Origin: Paragonimus skrjabini miyazakii
Lineage: Eukaryota; Platyhelminthes; Trematoda; Plagiorchiida; Troglotrematidae
DNA length: 64,000 nucleotides
Reading direction: 5' to 3'
NCBI GenBank assembly: GCA_014338405.1
Contig: JTDE01000021.1
Span: 450,109 to 514,108, forward strand
How positions within the stretch are numbered: the first letter of the stretch is position 1; each line of letters starts with the position of its first letter. Below, in pieces: positions 39,761 to 52,831 of the stretch. The translations under genes and the position numbers were made by a program. The notes beneath the pieces are model-generated. The model was not told the DNA's origin. It saw nothing but the letters and a program-made list of their open reading frames with translations, and made no database searches.

Positions 39761-41329
39761 AGACAAAGCCGGTCGCGAGGCATTCGTTCAAGAGTGAGCA
39801 TTAAAAACTAGTAGGAACCAGAATATATTTAATAACACTTTATTTGTCAAGGTGGAAATTTTCGATCCAATTATCGGAGTCCGTTTTTAACCTTGGTTTG
39901 AACTCATACTACTGCAGGTAAATGTGCGAAACATGTAAAATATCTATCGTTTGATTATTAAGCATTTATGAAGTCTGTTTCGAGTAATTTATTTGTAATG
40001 AATACAATAACTTGGTTTCACGAATTTTTCGTGGTTTTCTCTTGAGAAACTAGGTTCTCACTTTCTGAAGTAAGACAACCTAAGAAAAATGTAATTTTAC
40101 TATTCGAACTCCATCAGAAGTACATGACCGGTTTCGTGTTTGTCGCTACGTATTAAGAAAGCGTACTTGAACCTCAGTCGTTTATTCTACTGTAGGAAAA
40201 GTACATACTAAAGATCGTGGTTAACACACAAGTTGTAATTTATTTGTAACGTGTGCCACAGACACCAAAGATTCCATAACTTATTGCAGTGAGTAAAAGG
40301 GCTTATGGAAAGTAGGAAGAATCTCAGTCTGCCTCAAGATCTCAGATGGCAGATGCTTATTGCCACATTACCTTGTATAAGCATGATGTCAACTGGGATA
40401 TCACGGCAGAATGTGTTTCTATATATTTCCCGCAAAAAACCTTATTGACAGCATTAATCTGTAAACTCCATTGAGTATGAAACAAACAATACAAATAACT
40501 CACCGATTATTTGGCAACTAACTATTTAATTCTCATTTAAGGAATATTTTTTGGCTCGAATTAGAAATGGCCAGTTGCTGTAACTCCTTCAATAGAATAT
40601 ATACGTACCTGTTATGCAAACATCGGGGAATGTCGCACAAGGTGTGTGCATGGAAGTGCTAGAACGAGGGATCAGGAGTATCTAAACCACATTTCCCAGC
40701 TTGAGCCACGTAGTTTGCTGAATGTTCCTGCAAATTTATGAAAAACACGCAAGTTATGCTAAGCGATTACCCAATAACGACTACTGTTGACGTTGAAAAG
40801 GAAATCTAACTAGTCAGATAATAATTTTCATCCGGTTACAATAAAACCAGGTGAAATGTTATGTCAGAAGTGCATTTATAAAAGACAGTTCAACCGCATA
40901 AAATTATCAACAACAGATCTCAAGCTTCTTATATGACCAAACAGTCACAGAAACTTAGCATAAATTGGAAACTTATAAGTCAACTTCTTGCGCAAACCGA
41001 ACGTGACTTGAGAAAATAAAAAAACTGCACACAACTCCAATCGGATGGATGGATCATATCAGTTCTAAAGTTCTTGAAATTATTAAGAAAATCGGTAACT
41101 GTACAACTTTGATACTTGAAAAAACACATTTTCACATCTGTCATAAAATCCTTTTCCCATAGCTTGTAAACGGAGCACCAACCCAAGTGATCAGACCATA
41201 TGATAAGTTCTGTTCAGTATGTGGATGAATTAATAAAAATTCTGAAGTGATTCCAAACGGTATATTTCGTAAGAATGGAGAAGAACATCATATAACAAGA
41301 CATCTTTTCATACCGACAATGTAATAACC
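39761..41329. other. gene-free AT-rich stretch
   Basis: No recognised repeat or coding motif. Confidence 0.4.
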
Positions 41330-41645
41330 TTACCAAACCCCAATAATTGGAAGTGTACACTACTCGCGATTAACTGCAGTTGTCACCTTCCCATCGAATT
41401 CCTGGCCAACCCCTAGAAGAAAGAAGTATTATACTTGAGCTTCACCCCCTGTTAAAGCTTGTCAATAGTACATATATTTGTCACTGCCCGGACTAGAACG
41501 CCGGTCACGCATTTCTGAGGCAACTCTGTTGACCAAGGCGTCCATGACCCCATGGCTCCGTGACCCATATCAAGCACGACTGACTCATACGGAAGCACTC
41601 AACACATATGAGTGATGTTCAATCTATATAATAAACTAACAGCCC
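41330..41645 (-). mobile_element. Hammerhead SINE, decayed copy A
   Basis: It aligns along its length to the 53.8 kb copy. The 5' terminus (tatatagattgaacatcac) is near 41605-41625, the tRNA-like region lies around 41475-41545, and the ribozyme remnant is at 41426-41471. The core reads TTGACAA instead of CTGACGA, and the GAAA position is altered, so it is expected to be inactive. Outer stem I ends GTAC-TA and TA-ATAC are still partly complementary. Copy B follows in inverted orientation. Confidence 0.68.
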
Positions 41646-41779
41646 ACGACACTCACTAGAAATTAAGGTTTCACTCCACAGGTCAATGGTTTTCTAGATT
41701 TCAACCTGAGGAGAAGTCATAATCATGGGGGCATCGATTGGAGTTAAAACGAAAGTCATGTCTCATATCGAGGCCATTT

Positions 41780-42090
41780 GGTAGTCTGAATATTAGGCGC
41801 GGGCGAATATGGCTGAAAACTTACCTATGACGATACAGCCGTGCCTAATGTGAAGTTGCTGGCACAGTAATGAACATGGTTTCCTAATAAAATTGTAACC
41901 GTTTTTCTAGTCTCGGCCGTGACAAGGATATGCATTACTGACGAGCCCTAACAAGAGCGAGACAGAAGTTCTTCTTTTTTAAAAGAACCCACTGAAATGC
42001 GTACGAGAATGAAACAACTGCAATAAATCATGAGCGATATTTAACCTATAATAAACCACTTCCACTTAACATTCACCAGAAATCCAAATC
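41780..42090 (+). mobile_element. Hammerhead SINE, decayed copy B
   Basis: An A-box-like tggcacagtaat is at 41860-41871 and a damaged B region follows near 41907. The ribozyme remnant at 41932-41975 keeps the CTGACGA core (41938-41944) and a stem II of GCCCT/AGAGC with one mismatch around an AACA loop. GAAA has become GAGA, and stem III and stem I are lost. The 3' terminus (atcatgagcgatatttaacctata) matches the family end near 42030-42055. The 5' boundary is set by analogy with the 53.8 kb copy. Confidence 0.66.
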
Positions 42091-42189
42091 AGTTGGTCAA
42101 ATGACCGGTAGGTTTGATTCGTAACCGATGACAAGAAATTCACATCTACGATTCGAACAGCCCCATGAGTTCATTAGAAGGAAAAAGTG

Positions 42190-42279
42190 GTTTTGGCGAA
42201 CAGTCTGTTTTCGGTTATTCATCATCGGGCCAATTACATAACATTTGATATCATCATGGTTGTCAAGCGATTAAAATCA
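42190..42279 (-). repeat. Left inverted arm of PLE (copy of its 3' end)
   Basis: Reverse complement of 44014-44103, same length, 4 mismatches (95.6%). The junction with the forward copy is after aaaatca at 42279. Confidence 0.93.
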
Positions 42280-44013
42280 GATCGACAGATCGACTTACCT
42301 GCAGAAAATGACTGATATATTGAGTGATTCATCTAAATTCAGCAACCGTCTAAATGAAAAAGATAGAATCGATGCGATCGAGGAAAGCATCTCTAGAATT
42401 GTACGAAGCCTAAAACAACAGAATTTGGTAGACTCCGCGACATTTGAACGAATTCGACTAACTGGAACCAAAATACCCCGACTGTATGGTTTACCGAAAG
42501 TTCACAAAGAGGGATAGCCATTACGCCCGATTCATGATATGTGTAATTCTCCATATCATTCGATGGCACAGTGACTAACAGAGTTGCTAGAACCCGTTCG
42601 GAAGGATATCGCAGTGCATTCGCTGAAAGACACGTTTGAGTTTGTTGAGTCTATCCGGTCGCTGGATGTAGAAAACAAAAAGGTGTTTTCCCTTGATGTA
42701 AGCTCTTTGTTCACGAATATGCCACTTGTGGAAACCGTTGACTACCTCTGTGGGTATATTCGTTCCGAAGGTTTAAATGTGAGCTTACCCGAAAACACGC
42801 TCAAACAGCTGATATTAACGTGCACGCAGAATGTACAATTTCAGATTGATGGGAAAAGGTACCGTCAGAACGACGGCGTTGCGATTGGGTCAACGTTAGG
42901 CCCACTGTTGACAGATATTTTCATGACAGTGTTGGAAAGAACTACACTTCGTGGACTTATTGACCATAGCACTCTCTACAAGAGGTACGTAGACGATATC
43001 ATCTGTGTAGTTGACGGGACAGTGGATCTGGATAACCTGCTTGCTGAGGCGAACACAGCACATCATAATCTCAACTTCTCACCTGAGGCCGAGAAAGATG
43101 GACGAATATGCTTCTGGGATGTGGCACTGAGTCGTCGTGTAGACGGTTCAGTTCAGAGGAGTATTCACAGGAAGGGGACATAGAACGGCCAGTATACTCA
43201 TTTTCCAGTTACGTACCCCTCAAACAGAAGAGAAACCTCGACCGTAGTTTAACACACAGAGCCATGAGGATATACACTGATAACACGATTGAGGCAGAAA
43301 TGGTGTTTTTACGACGGATATTCGCAGAGGTGCCTATCCTGTAAACTTCGTGGATAGACATATGGTACTGACAGAACCGAGAGTTAAGCTCCCATCTGCG
43401 GAAAAGAAGTTGGTTCACGTGATGCTAGACTAAAAGGCGAAACGTTGGCCGAACTAGCGATTCGTAGAATAAGTAACGCAATCGAAAAGGCCTACAGTGC
43501 TGCACAACTACGAATCTTGTTCAGATCCGACCCGGTTGTCCACGTACAGCTCAAAAATACGTTGCCTAAATGTGTGACCTCATTTTGTGTTTACTCTTTC
43601 ACATGCTCTTGTGGAGCAGGTTACGTCGGTCGCACAACCAGGCGCCTTTCTCATAGGATACGTGAACACCACCCCGCATTGCTGACTAAAGGCGAGGTGA
43701 AGTACATTCCGAGTGCAATTCTGGCTCACCTTGTTGACTCAGGACACCAAGTCACACCGAAGGTGGCTTTCCAGCACATTTACCGCTTGCCCAGTCGTCA
43801 ATCCGGAGGAGTCAGATTTCGTATTCTGGCCACCGCGGAAGCGATCGGAATTCGGTTGCGTAACCCACAGTTGTGCGCTCAGAAGAAATTTGTGCAGGCC
43901 CTACGGTTACCATGGCCTCCCGTGACTGACTCGACACCCCCCGTGGTCAATTTTACCACCTAACTGCCCTCCAATTCACAATCTCGTGACGTTATTATGT
44001 GACTAATTGCTTT

Positions 44014-44103
44014 TGATTTTGATCGCTTGACAACCCTGATGATATCAAATGTTATGTAATTGACCCGATGATGAATAACCAAAAACAGACTGTTCGCCAA
44101 AAC
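44014..44103 (+). repeat. 3' terminus of PLE, right inverted arm
   Basis: This is the 3' UTR end of the element. It contains the hairpin AACAG-A-CTGTT at 44084-44094 followed by TCGCC, matching the 3' end of the 55 kb copy in position and shape. Confidence 0.9.
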
Positions 44104-44299
44104 ACCTTTATACTTTTAAATTCACTTCTAGCGTTGATTAAATCGATCAACGACTGAACGGTTGTGATCCGATTTCACAGAATTACCGGACAAGTGAGGT
44201 TACTATGACTGCTCAACACAAGCCGGCAATGTGACGCTATTATGCGTTATTGTTTAGAGAATAGTAGCCCATCCGCCTGCATCTTCTGGTTGACCAAAC

Positions 44300-44514
44300 A
44301 TGTTACCGAAAGTCACACATTGTCTAAGGGATGGTTTAGATCAAGCCATTCCAGCTCGCATCACCACCAACCGAGTTAATGAGTTATCACGTGACCTGAA
44401 CGGTCATGGCCAATTAACGTCACATATGGACCAGTCCTTTGATTTTCTGATGTATTCGGCTACCGATGTCTGTCAACGGATTTCCGTTTCTTGCCCCGAA
44501 CTTACGGACGCGTG
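44300..44514 (+). CDS. Unidentified open frame abutting assembly gap
   Basis: An ATG-initiated frame of about 71 codons (in-frame stop just before the ATG) runs into the N gap. The residues are varied and soluble-looking (for example NRVNELSRDLNGHGQLTSHM, then DQSFDFLMYSATDVCQRI), and the base composition looks less AT-biased than its surroundings. That is the most exon-like impression in the window outside retroelements. After the gap the nominal frame ends within about 24 codons, but the frame across 100 Ns is arbitrary. No homology is recognised. It may be an exon, a gag fragment or chance. Confidence 0.25.
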
Positions 44515-44614
44515 NNNNNNNNNNNNNNNNNNNNNNNNNNNNNNNNNNNNNNNNNNNNNNNNNNNNNNNNNNNNNNNNNNNNNNNNNNNNNNNNNNNNNN
44601 NNNNNNNNNNNNNN
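44515..44614. other. Assembly gap (100 N)
   Basis: Exactly 100 N, the usual placeholder for a gap of unknown size. Distances across it are not reliable. Confidence 0.99.
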
Positions 44615-47600
44615 TCATTGTTGCAGATTAACAGTGTAGCACATTCTTTATTAAACCCTGAGAAAAGAACACGAACCCTGTTCTAACTGGTTCACTAGTG
44701 CATGAAAATGATAAATTGGGCAATACTATTGGAAAACGGTGCCACAGACGCCCTTTAGCCGTTTAGAACCCATCAAGTAAGCAGTCGGTCACGTGGACTG
44801 ATCCAAGTAGATTAGAAGCAACGTAGTTAGAGGATAGCCATAAACAATTTTTTTATGCGGATCCAAGCGGGGGGTGGTACGGATTTTATGAAAGAATAAA
44901 CACAATAGTAGAGAATGCGCTCTTCTAAAAAAATATGTGCCGCGTCAGATAGACTGCAAAATCTATCCAAGAGGTCAGGGTGCTAAAACCTCATACAAAA
45001 CTCATCGATTTTTAATTGGACTTGCGAGATACACCTGTATATTTGGGGATGATCGACTACTGTCGTCTTCATCTGCCTCCTTGAATAACCAAGGTGAAAT
45101 CCAGTATTTTGTGCAGTTCATTCTTCCTTTCAACTTCACGCTCTCCTGCAATCATCTTTGTTCTTGGTCCCACTCATCAGGTTAAAATAGTCTGAGTGAG
45201 TTTCGAACCGACGGTCATCATGTTCATTAAAAACAATTCAACTACTGGACCGCCTGTCCGGCTGGTTGAGTGGGCACAGCCCATGTGAAAAAAGGAAAGC
45301 TTTGTCATATGGCATAATTTGCTACAATGACATCATTCAACCAACTGAAGATGTCAAGTACGTCACCACAAATGAAGCCCAGCCTTTATTCCCGGAATCT
45401 CAAAACTGTGGGGCAATGGGACTGGAAGTCTGAATTAATCGACGGGCACAAACCTTGGAGGTTGTGAATTAGCTGTTGGCCTCGTTGTTTGATAAGGTGA
45501 CTGGACAGTTTAAACGGAATCAGGTAGCCAATCCACATCACCATCGGCATTATTGATCACTGGATAGATGATCCATCCGGTCGGATAGACGACCTATCCT
45601 TTCCCCCTTGAAATTTCACCTACCAAGTCATTTGTGCCACACATTGCCTTGCTTCCTAATGCTACAAACAGCAAGGTGACAACTGTGCGATCGAGTATAT
45701 CCTTCAACCAGCAGTCAACTTTCTTCCTTTTTATTTAGGGTTTCCGTCCCAACACATGCGTGATGCTGACTGATGTTGAATACCAGTTCTCAACCCGAAT
45801 TCGATTCCGCTTTGATTTGGCAGGCCTGAAGTTGGTCCCACAATTACTGTAACCTGGTTCAGGTCTTTTTGGTAATACTCAAATGGGAAATATGCTAAGT
45901 TGAACTTGACTGCAAGCAACTGGATGAATGAGGGGTTGGCAGCGCACGTAGCGATCTCACACTTCGTTTTCTCAAGTGCCCATGACTTTGACTCCTAATA
46001 GGGGTCAGAACTACGTTAAACGGTGAAAGAAGTTTAATATGTTACCACTTATTTATAGGTCACTCCAAAAGATACCAGCAGTTTCATAGCTGGCCTATTT
46101 TCTAATTATCTAAATAGTTCCTACGTGTTACGCGAGACATAAGTTTGTTGAATATGTTAGTGCCAAGAAATGACTGATTACTTTCGTTCGGTACGTATAG
46201 TAATGGAGACACAATATAGAAAATGGACAGTTCACCAAAAACTAATTTTATCTATCAGTAATTACTTCATGACCTAGATCACCCTCAGGCAAATGATTTC
46301 CGTAACGCATCAAGTTTCCACGTTTTGCAGCTAACATCATTAAATAAACGAATACCAACCAATAAATTTAAAACGAAGGTATTAAATGAGCACTTTTAAG
46401 GGTCTGTTGTTCTAACTTACATCCCCATTTGCGAATGGAAAACAATCCACGGAAAAAATTTCCTTTAAAGTGGTTAACTAAAATTACTAATATTAATTTA
46501 CATGATACTTCGAGGATGGGAACACTCAAAGGAAGAGAAAGGACGAAAAAAATCTGGTGGATAGTCAGTAAACGGTGTTGTAGTTTGTGTACATTTGGAC
46601 GCAGTATCATCAAAATACTAATGAGGAATTCATCGAAAGCCTGTGTATATCAGAAAAACCTTTGATTAGACTAACTGTTTTCTCAAAAAAATCATCAATG
46701 TTCGGATGATTTTTCCCTGGATGCATTGTTAAGAAAACTGGGTTGACGTGCTTACTTTCAGAAACACATTATCAAGCCTGTCTAAAACAAGGGGGTCAGT
46801 CAATTGCCCCTATTTATCAATCTACAAGGAGCCGTCCGAAATGTCGTCGCAATTAATTCCCCGATTGACACCTACGAGCAGCATGTGATTGCTTTTCTCG
46901 AAAGTTGACATGATTCGTTTCTGTTGCGAGTTATGTTCACAGGGTAAAACTGAGATGTAAACATGGTGGGCCGATAATTAAGCCACAGTCGAGTTCGTCA
47001 CCACTCTTGTTGTTTTGGAAGTATCAACTGATCTCAGACTGTTTTTAATGTACTAACGAATAACGACATGAGTAAGATGAATAACGAGGCACTATAATTT
47101 ATGAGTGCGGACTCAAGTGTACTACGTTCAGTGGTCATGTTAGTATGTCGCCCAAGGGATGGATATTGCTTCTGAGACTGAATGACCAGCATGGAACAGT
47201 ACGTCGAATCAGCCGTCCCCTTTTTTAGATTTCCAAGTCAACTAGGCAAGCCGAAATGTCCCAGTTGTCTTCAAACAGACAATTGTTCTCAATTCATTTC
47301 GTCAGTAACTAACGTTGACTGAACGCCAACAAGAACCCATTATGCATCCCAGTGTAATTCTTCACATCGACCATAAGTCACCCACAATGAGAGACAAGGT
47401 GTATCGTCGTCCGGTTTATTTCAAAACTACCACGTCATTCGGAACAATAAGTAGTTTGCGTTAATCAGCTCCCAGAAACCCAAAAATTCTTTAATGTTTA
47501 CGGAAAATTGAAATATCGCAGAACAAGTTAATAATTTTTATGATATCAACTTTCAACTAGTGATCGGTTATAGAATGGAGTTAGAACAGTTACTTAATCT

Positions 47601-50600
47601 TTTTTGAGGCTATCGGGCAATCTTAGCATTGCGTGAAATCGAATATAGCTGAACATTTGTGTAGGATAACTCAGTCTTGTCTGAAGGAACACCAAAGACT
47701 CAGTAGTCTAAAGGGTTGCCTCAGAATTCGGTAGCCATAGTTCAACTATCTGCAGTGACAAATATAGTTAGTATCGACTAAATTTAGGTGTGGTAATTTC
47801 CCACGAAAATAGCAGGCTGTAAATTCTGAATGCGAAGGCGACGGTCAAAGTTTAATAAGGTTCATTTATTGGCAGCAGATGGTGAAGTAGTCTGCACAAT
47901 TATGAATGGAATTGACGCCTTGACACAGTTACGTAACAATCATAAGACAATCAACTCGTTGGCAGTTACGTAAACCGTGGAATGAGTGGAGGACCATGAT
48001 GAACACAAAGCCTAAATTCAGCGCTTCTGGAGGTGCAAGGGTGGGTTATAGAGATGAATTCTCACCGCCTCGAATGTGGCCCAACTTCGACATCTCACAG
48101 CTTTATCCGACTGTTCTCAACTTTGTGAATCAAATGAAGCGAATTGGTTCATTTAACAGCACAACTGAAGTGAATAATTGATAACTGGATTGAGAATAAC
48201 ACAACGTTATGAGCAAGTTGAAATACTCTACTTTTCAACCACCTCGTGTGGCCTTCTTCGGGAGTGTTGTAATCGAAATCACACTAACAAAGGAACAGAG
48301 ATCACGTGGGGTTTGCCATGGTTAGGTCAATCTGCGCTGAATCTGAAGTGGTTGGTCGGATCGTTTACCCATTAGGCGAGGGTAAGATTGCTGTAGATAA
48401 GATTCGTCCGTGTCTGGTGTTGTTTATCTATCCATGCCACACTGCAGACAGGGGTTTGCTATCATTGCAATTAGCACAAGCGTGTTGTGTGTAAATGGTG
48501 AGGCTATTTGGTGTTCACTTATCTTAAGTAAGGTTTTACAACAACGTGCTGATATGGGTAAAAAAACGGTAGATAGCCGTATTTTCTGATTTTCAAAACT
48601 GTTGAAATTTTTCTTCTTTAATGGTTCGTTTTGTTTTTTTACTTCCGTTTTAGTCACTTTTCTCATACATTTCTGCTGAACTATCTACCCGATATTTTTG
48701 TGGTACAAAACTAAGCTATGTATATAAGCTGATGTAATTTCTAGCAACTTTCCGTGTCTGTCGTGATAATCGTTCTCTGTCTCATATAACATAGAGCAAG
48801 ACCATACCTGCGAACGAGCAGCTGGTGGTCATCTGGCAATTCCATCCCACTGGGAACAAACAAGAGAACCTGGGGCGGGGAAGAAAGCGATAACTAAAAA
48901 TCAAACTCGAATTTGAGATATTTTGATTTGTCAAACTGAACCAAATAATGCTCTCAAGTTAAATCACCTTAAACTGGTCGAGGTGTTCAATCCTGATAAA
49001 TATCTCTCCAAAAATGGCCGTTCATTTTGATTCGTATAAACGCTAACAAGTTAACTGTATGTTAGTTCTCATAGCTTTGTATACTCTGTGACTGATAACT
49101 GTATGCAAAAGTAAAGAATGTGAGATTGCTTCACCGTCTTCTAACTATTCCGGAAGTTTACTGATCCAAAGTATACTGTCTCACAAGGACAGGTATTTTT
49201 AACAACGTTGCACTACTGTTGTTGCCGACAAATCAAGCAATGCTCAAGACCAAGAAATACTGCACAAACTTTTCGTTGCTCGAACTGTGTTGGCAGCAGC
49301 GCATACCATTAGGAATTCTTTAGATTCGTTATTGCCACTATCAAAGATTACAATAGGGGCGTTGTTTGTCACTCACAAATATCAAGAACCATGTCTTATT
49401 TAGCACAACTTTTCTATGAACACTCAGATCTTCAACAACCTTCCTAGATAGTTGAAATCCGTAAATGGTTATATTTATCTTGTTACGAAAGTGCGTTCTC
49501 AGTCGAATCCGGGTGACTAAAGTTTAGATGTTCTGAAGCGAGCAAAAGAAAATGTGAACAAATAAACTAATAGAAATATAAAACGGCTTACGGATCATGG
49601 TAGACATGGCCACCAGAATTAAATTGATATGGTTTAAATAGTAATCGTACAGACACATCAGAATTCACGGAATAGACTCCAATCTGATACATGCTTCATG
49701 AGGTAGTTCTGAATGACCAAAACGATATTGCCACGTAAATAGAAGATTTTTATCATTACGAATAATCGATAGATATTTTATATTTGCTGAATATCAACAG
49801 GGCGTTCACATCCATATAAGATTTCTCAATGCAGTTGCTTTAAGGAGTCAGATAGTTTCATCCGATATATATCCTGTTCTCTATCATTTAGTGACGATGA
49901 AATCACTTGCAGCTAAAGCCTTGGTCAAGCTGATAACCGGAGTAACGTAAGGTTTTTAGTTGGTCGCCCGCCGATTATTATACGGACACTAGTTCACACT
50001 ATCAAAATCTCCTAGTAACTTCAGTGGTTTGCAGACTCAGCCGTTCCCTACTTACTGGCATATCTTAATAACAGGCTTCCATGGTCGTAATCTAACGCAA
50101 CAGCACTTCATGAGCCCGAGGAAAATTGCTAGCTTCTCTCCCACCGATAATTTACAAAAGAGTCATCCTCATGGTTTGCTCTTTACTTTCTCAATGGCTT
50201 GTAACATAAAGTTCGCTGCTTTAAATTGAATTGATTAACAGTCGAGAGCTTCTTAAGAATAACGTGAGTTTCATTTAAACAACCGATTTTCATATTTCTA
50301 TCTAGGAGTTATTTTTGTTTCTATTTCCTTTTAACTCATCTAAACCATAGTATTACAATATAAAAGGATATCTTCGAAAATATTCAGGGTTAAATATAAA
50401 GCATATGAGAAAATTCCCGAAACACTAGAATAGTCATATAGACAGGATGGAGATGAAATCATCAACATAAAGTAACACATGTTCAAAAGCATAAGATATT
50501 CGTCAACATACATTAAAAATCTGGATAAGAAATATTAAATTCTTTATAAGACCTCGCTGAAACCGCAGGATTAAAGAAGTAACGATATATACATAGCTGC

Positions 50601-52376
50601 TCTCTTAGGAGTTGTTTTTCCAACATTTTCTCGCAAAAAGCTTAAATGCGCTAAACTATGTCTATTCTCTGCACGTGTGTACTAATCTATTCGTGTCTCA
50701 ATTTGGTCATTCAAAACTAGTCGATCTGTTTGATTACACTGAATTTGATGCCGGTACTATGAGTAAAATGGTCTACCTTTATTTATATCTCAAGCGAACA
50801 ACACCTGTACCACTGTTCTTGGCAGTAGATATTTCGTGCAATATTAGGTATTGGTATTAAGCAGGCTGATTTTCGATTTTGGAGTGACTCAAGCCCGTTA
50901 TCCGACAAGACAATTCAGCGGAATCCGGTCGGATAAAAAATATTCCCGCCATCAGTGTACACCAAGCAAACGCACGGGTTTGCGCTCGTTAACAAATTCT
51001 GTTCTCTCCCACTCAGGGCTGCTTCTGAAACCGATATCTAACCATGCTGAAATGGAACATTTTAAAACTGAATATATATAACACCTTAAAATGACATTAA
51101 TAGAAAGTTGCACTCAAGACCCCAACTCACGTAACATCTTTCACTAATCTGTTTATTGTGAACTAGGAACTGTAGCATGGATAGTTCAGCAAACACTTTT
51201 ATACTTTCAATCCATAATGCACGTTGATGGGTTTTAGCATTCGTTTTTATGCTGAAACTTGTGTGAAAATCCAATGTTTCATAGTATTATCAAAAATTTT
51301 CGAATAGTGGGTAACTTGTGCTTCACACATTAGCAATTCTTTGAAAATCTTTGTGTAGTTTTATAATTATTAGTATCGTATATCATTAGCAAATTGATCC
51401 ATTGGTCAGCAGTATCGAAGTGGTTCAATTTGAACTGAAGTTTCTTAAAACTTATGGGATATATGATTATGAGAAGACACGCTTAGCAAACAAGCGTGTT
51501 CTTGTTGCTTCGTCGCCAATCTAAATAGAATACATTTATGTGGGTTCAGCAGGAATTCTATATAGTATATTAGTAGAATAATTAACTGAAATGCTGCTAT
51601 TTTATGTTGATCACATATATAAAACCCCGATGACTTTCGATGGAGTAGTCAGTTAGAAGGTGAACTACTTACAGTTATACTGTGCACCTGACTATTTTTA
51701 CTGTTTAACAGAAATATTCACATTGATCATGATAGCAGGGAATAGGGGGAAGGTCACATTAGTCTACAGCAAAAAAGCTCGTTTTGTGATATTTGTCTTC
51801 CAGCATAGAAATATCAGTATCTTAGAAGTCGTTGCTGAAACCAATCTTCCATGCTAGAACAAAGGAGTGATACAACTTAAACTGAGGCTGACATGTGCTC
51901 GAGTCTAGTCAGACTTGAAGGAAACGAACGAAAATGTAGAGTGATTAGTTGGAACTACTGCCGGGCAAGCGATTACACACAAGAATTTATTGGTCTCTAC
52001 AGAATGGTAGTGAGGGCCTAAGTGAGCTCGCATTTTTTAAGGTGGTCTTTATGCACTGAACGCTTAGACTCACGAATCCAGCCAGTTAACGGTGCGTGTA
52101 TGTTTTACAGGTGTATTACGTGACGCAAAAAGTCATCTTGTCAATCGTATCATCTATTGACTAATTGGTACAATCATTAGTTCCAGACATCTCCAGCCGT
52201 CGCTTAGTTACTTACTATACTACTAACCGTAGCAACACACCAGTTGCTTCCGAGAGAAGGCAAAACGATTTTCTTCACAGTTTCACCATCTGATTATCAA
52301 GGCCGGCAGCTTTAATATCAGTATTTATTTCCATTTTCTGTCTGACAATGGAAGGTGAAAAAGTTTTTAATTGTTA
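44615..52376. other. gene-free AT-rich stretch with weak signals
   Basis: No coding motif was recognised. The longest frames are about 82 codons. A minus-strand B-box-like ggttcgaaactc lies near 45200, without a convincing A box. Near 45557-45600 the motif ggatag(a/c) recurs with its complement ctatcc. Frames at 47996-48181 (61 codons) and 50851-51081 (76 codons) are unassigned. Confidence 0.4.
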
Positions 52377-52523
52377 CCGAGTTCAAATGTAAAATTTCCA
52401 AGCTGTTGACCCCGCTTTGTAGCTCAGCTGGTAGAGCGCTCGCCACTTTGAGGCATGCTGTTTTTGTTCCTGGTTCGAATCCAACCGAAGCCTTGACTTT
52501 TTACAATAGAGTCTCATCTAAAT
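52377..52523 (+). mobile_element. tRNA-derived SINE, family 2, copy a
   Basis: It has a perfect A box tagctcagctgg (52420-52431) with a D-arm stem GCTC/GAGC, and a B box ggttcgaatcc (52472-52482). A 5' leader (gttcaaatgt, then atttccaagct) and a 3' tail (ttgactttttacaatagagtctcatctaaa) are shared with copy b. The promoter boxes look functional for pol III. The anticodon-arm region is non-canonical, so it is not a tRNA gene. Confidence 0.85.
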
Positions 52524-52683
52524 TCATAAATCTGTCAAACTACTCATTAGTAATACAATTTCTATGCTCAACAGTAGCGTTGGTGTATTCCAGCGTGAAC
52601 TGTTGGAGAAATCCTGTAGGGGCAGTCGATCCCTTGGATTATTTGGTGGATTCCATATGAGGCAGTGGGACGGGTGGGTAACA

Positions 52684-52831
52684 GAGTCCAAATGTGACAT
52701 TTCCGAGCTCCTGGCGTGGCTTTGTAGCTCAGCTGATAGAGCGCTTGCCGTTTTGGGATATGCTGTCTCTGTTGCTGGTTCGAATCCAGTCAAAGACTTG
52801 ACTTTTCACAATTGGGTCTCATCTAAAATTG
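52684..52831 (+). mobile_element. tRNA-derived SINE, family 2, copy b
   Basis: A second direct copy starts about 307 bp downstream of copy a. The A box tagctcagctga is at 52725-52736 and the B box ggttcgaatcc at 52777-52787, with a perfect T-arm. Leader and tail match copy a with scattered substitutions. The sequence between the two copies (52524-52683) is not part of the SINE. Confidence 0.85.

Larger units (their letters stand above)
42190..44103 (+). mobile_element. Penelope-like element, lineage B, with 90-bp inverted ends
   Basis: The composite has a 90-bp inverted copy of the element's own 3' terminus (42190-42279), then a 5'-truncated forward copy starting about 40 nt before LSDSSKF. 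RT fingers are at 42308-42517. Two stops (TAG 42515-42517, TGA 42572-42574) interrupt the frame before the RT core at 42575-43180, which includes FSLDVSSLFTNMP, the GSTLGP block and an intact RYVDDIICVVD near 42985-43017. A Trp-to-TAG change at 43181-43183 is followed by frameshifts. The endonuclease frame 43445-43963 is clean: CSCGAGYVGRTTRRLSHRIR, then HLVDSGH, AEAIGIRLRNPQLCAQKKF and LPW. It is inactive as a whole. It is immediately preceded by the inverted pair of hammerhead SINEs. No target-site duplication was found. Confidence 0.92.

Noticed and set aside
45195..45290. tRNA-derived SINE on the minus strand
   Set aside because: B-box-like ggttcgaaactc is present, but the A-box region is not convincing.
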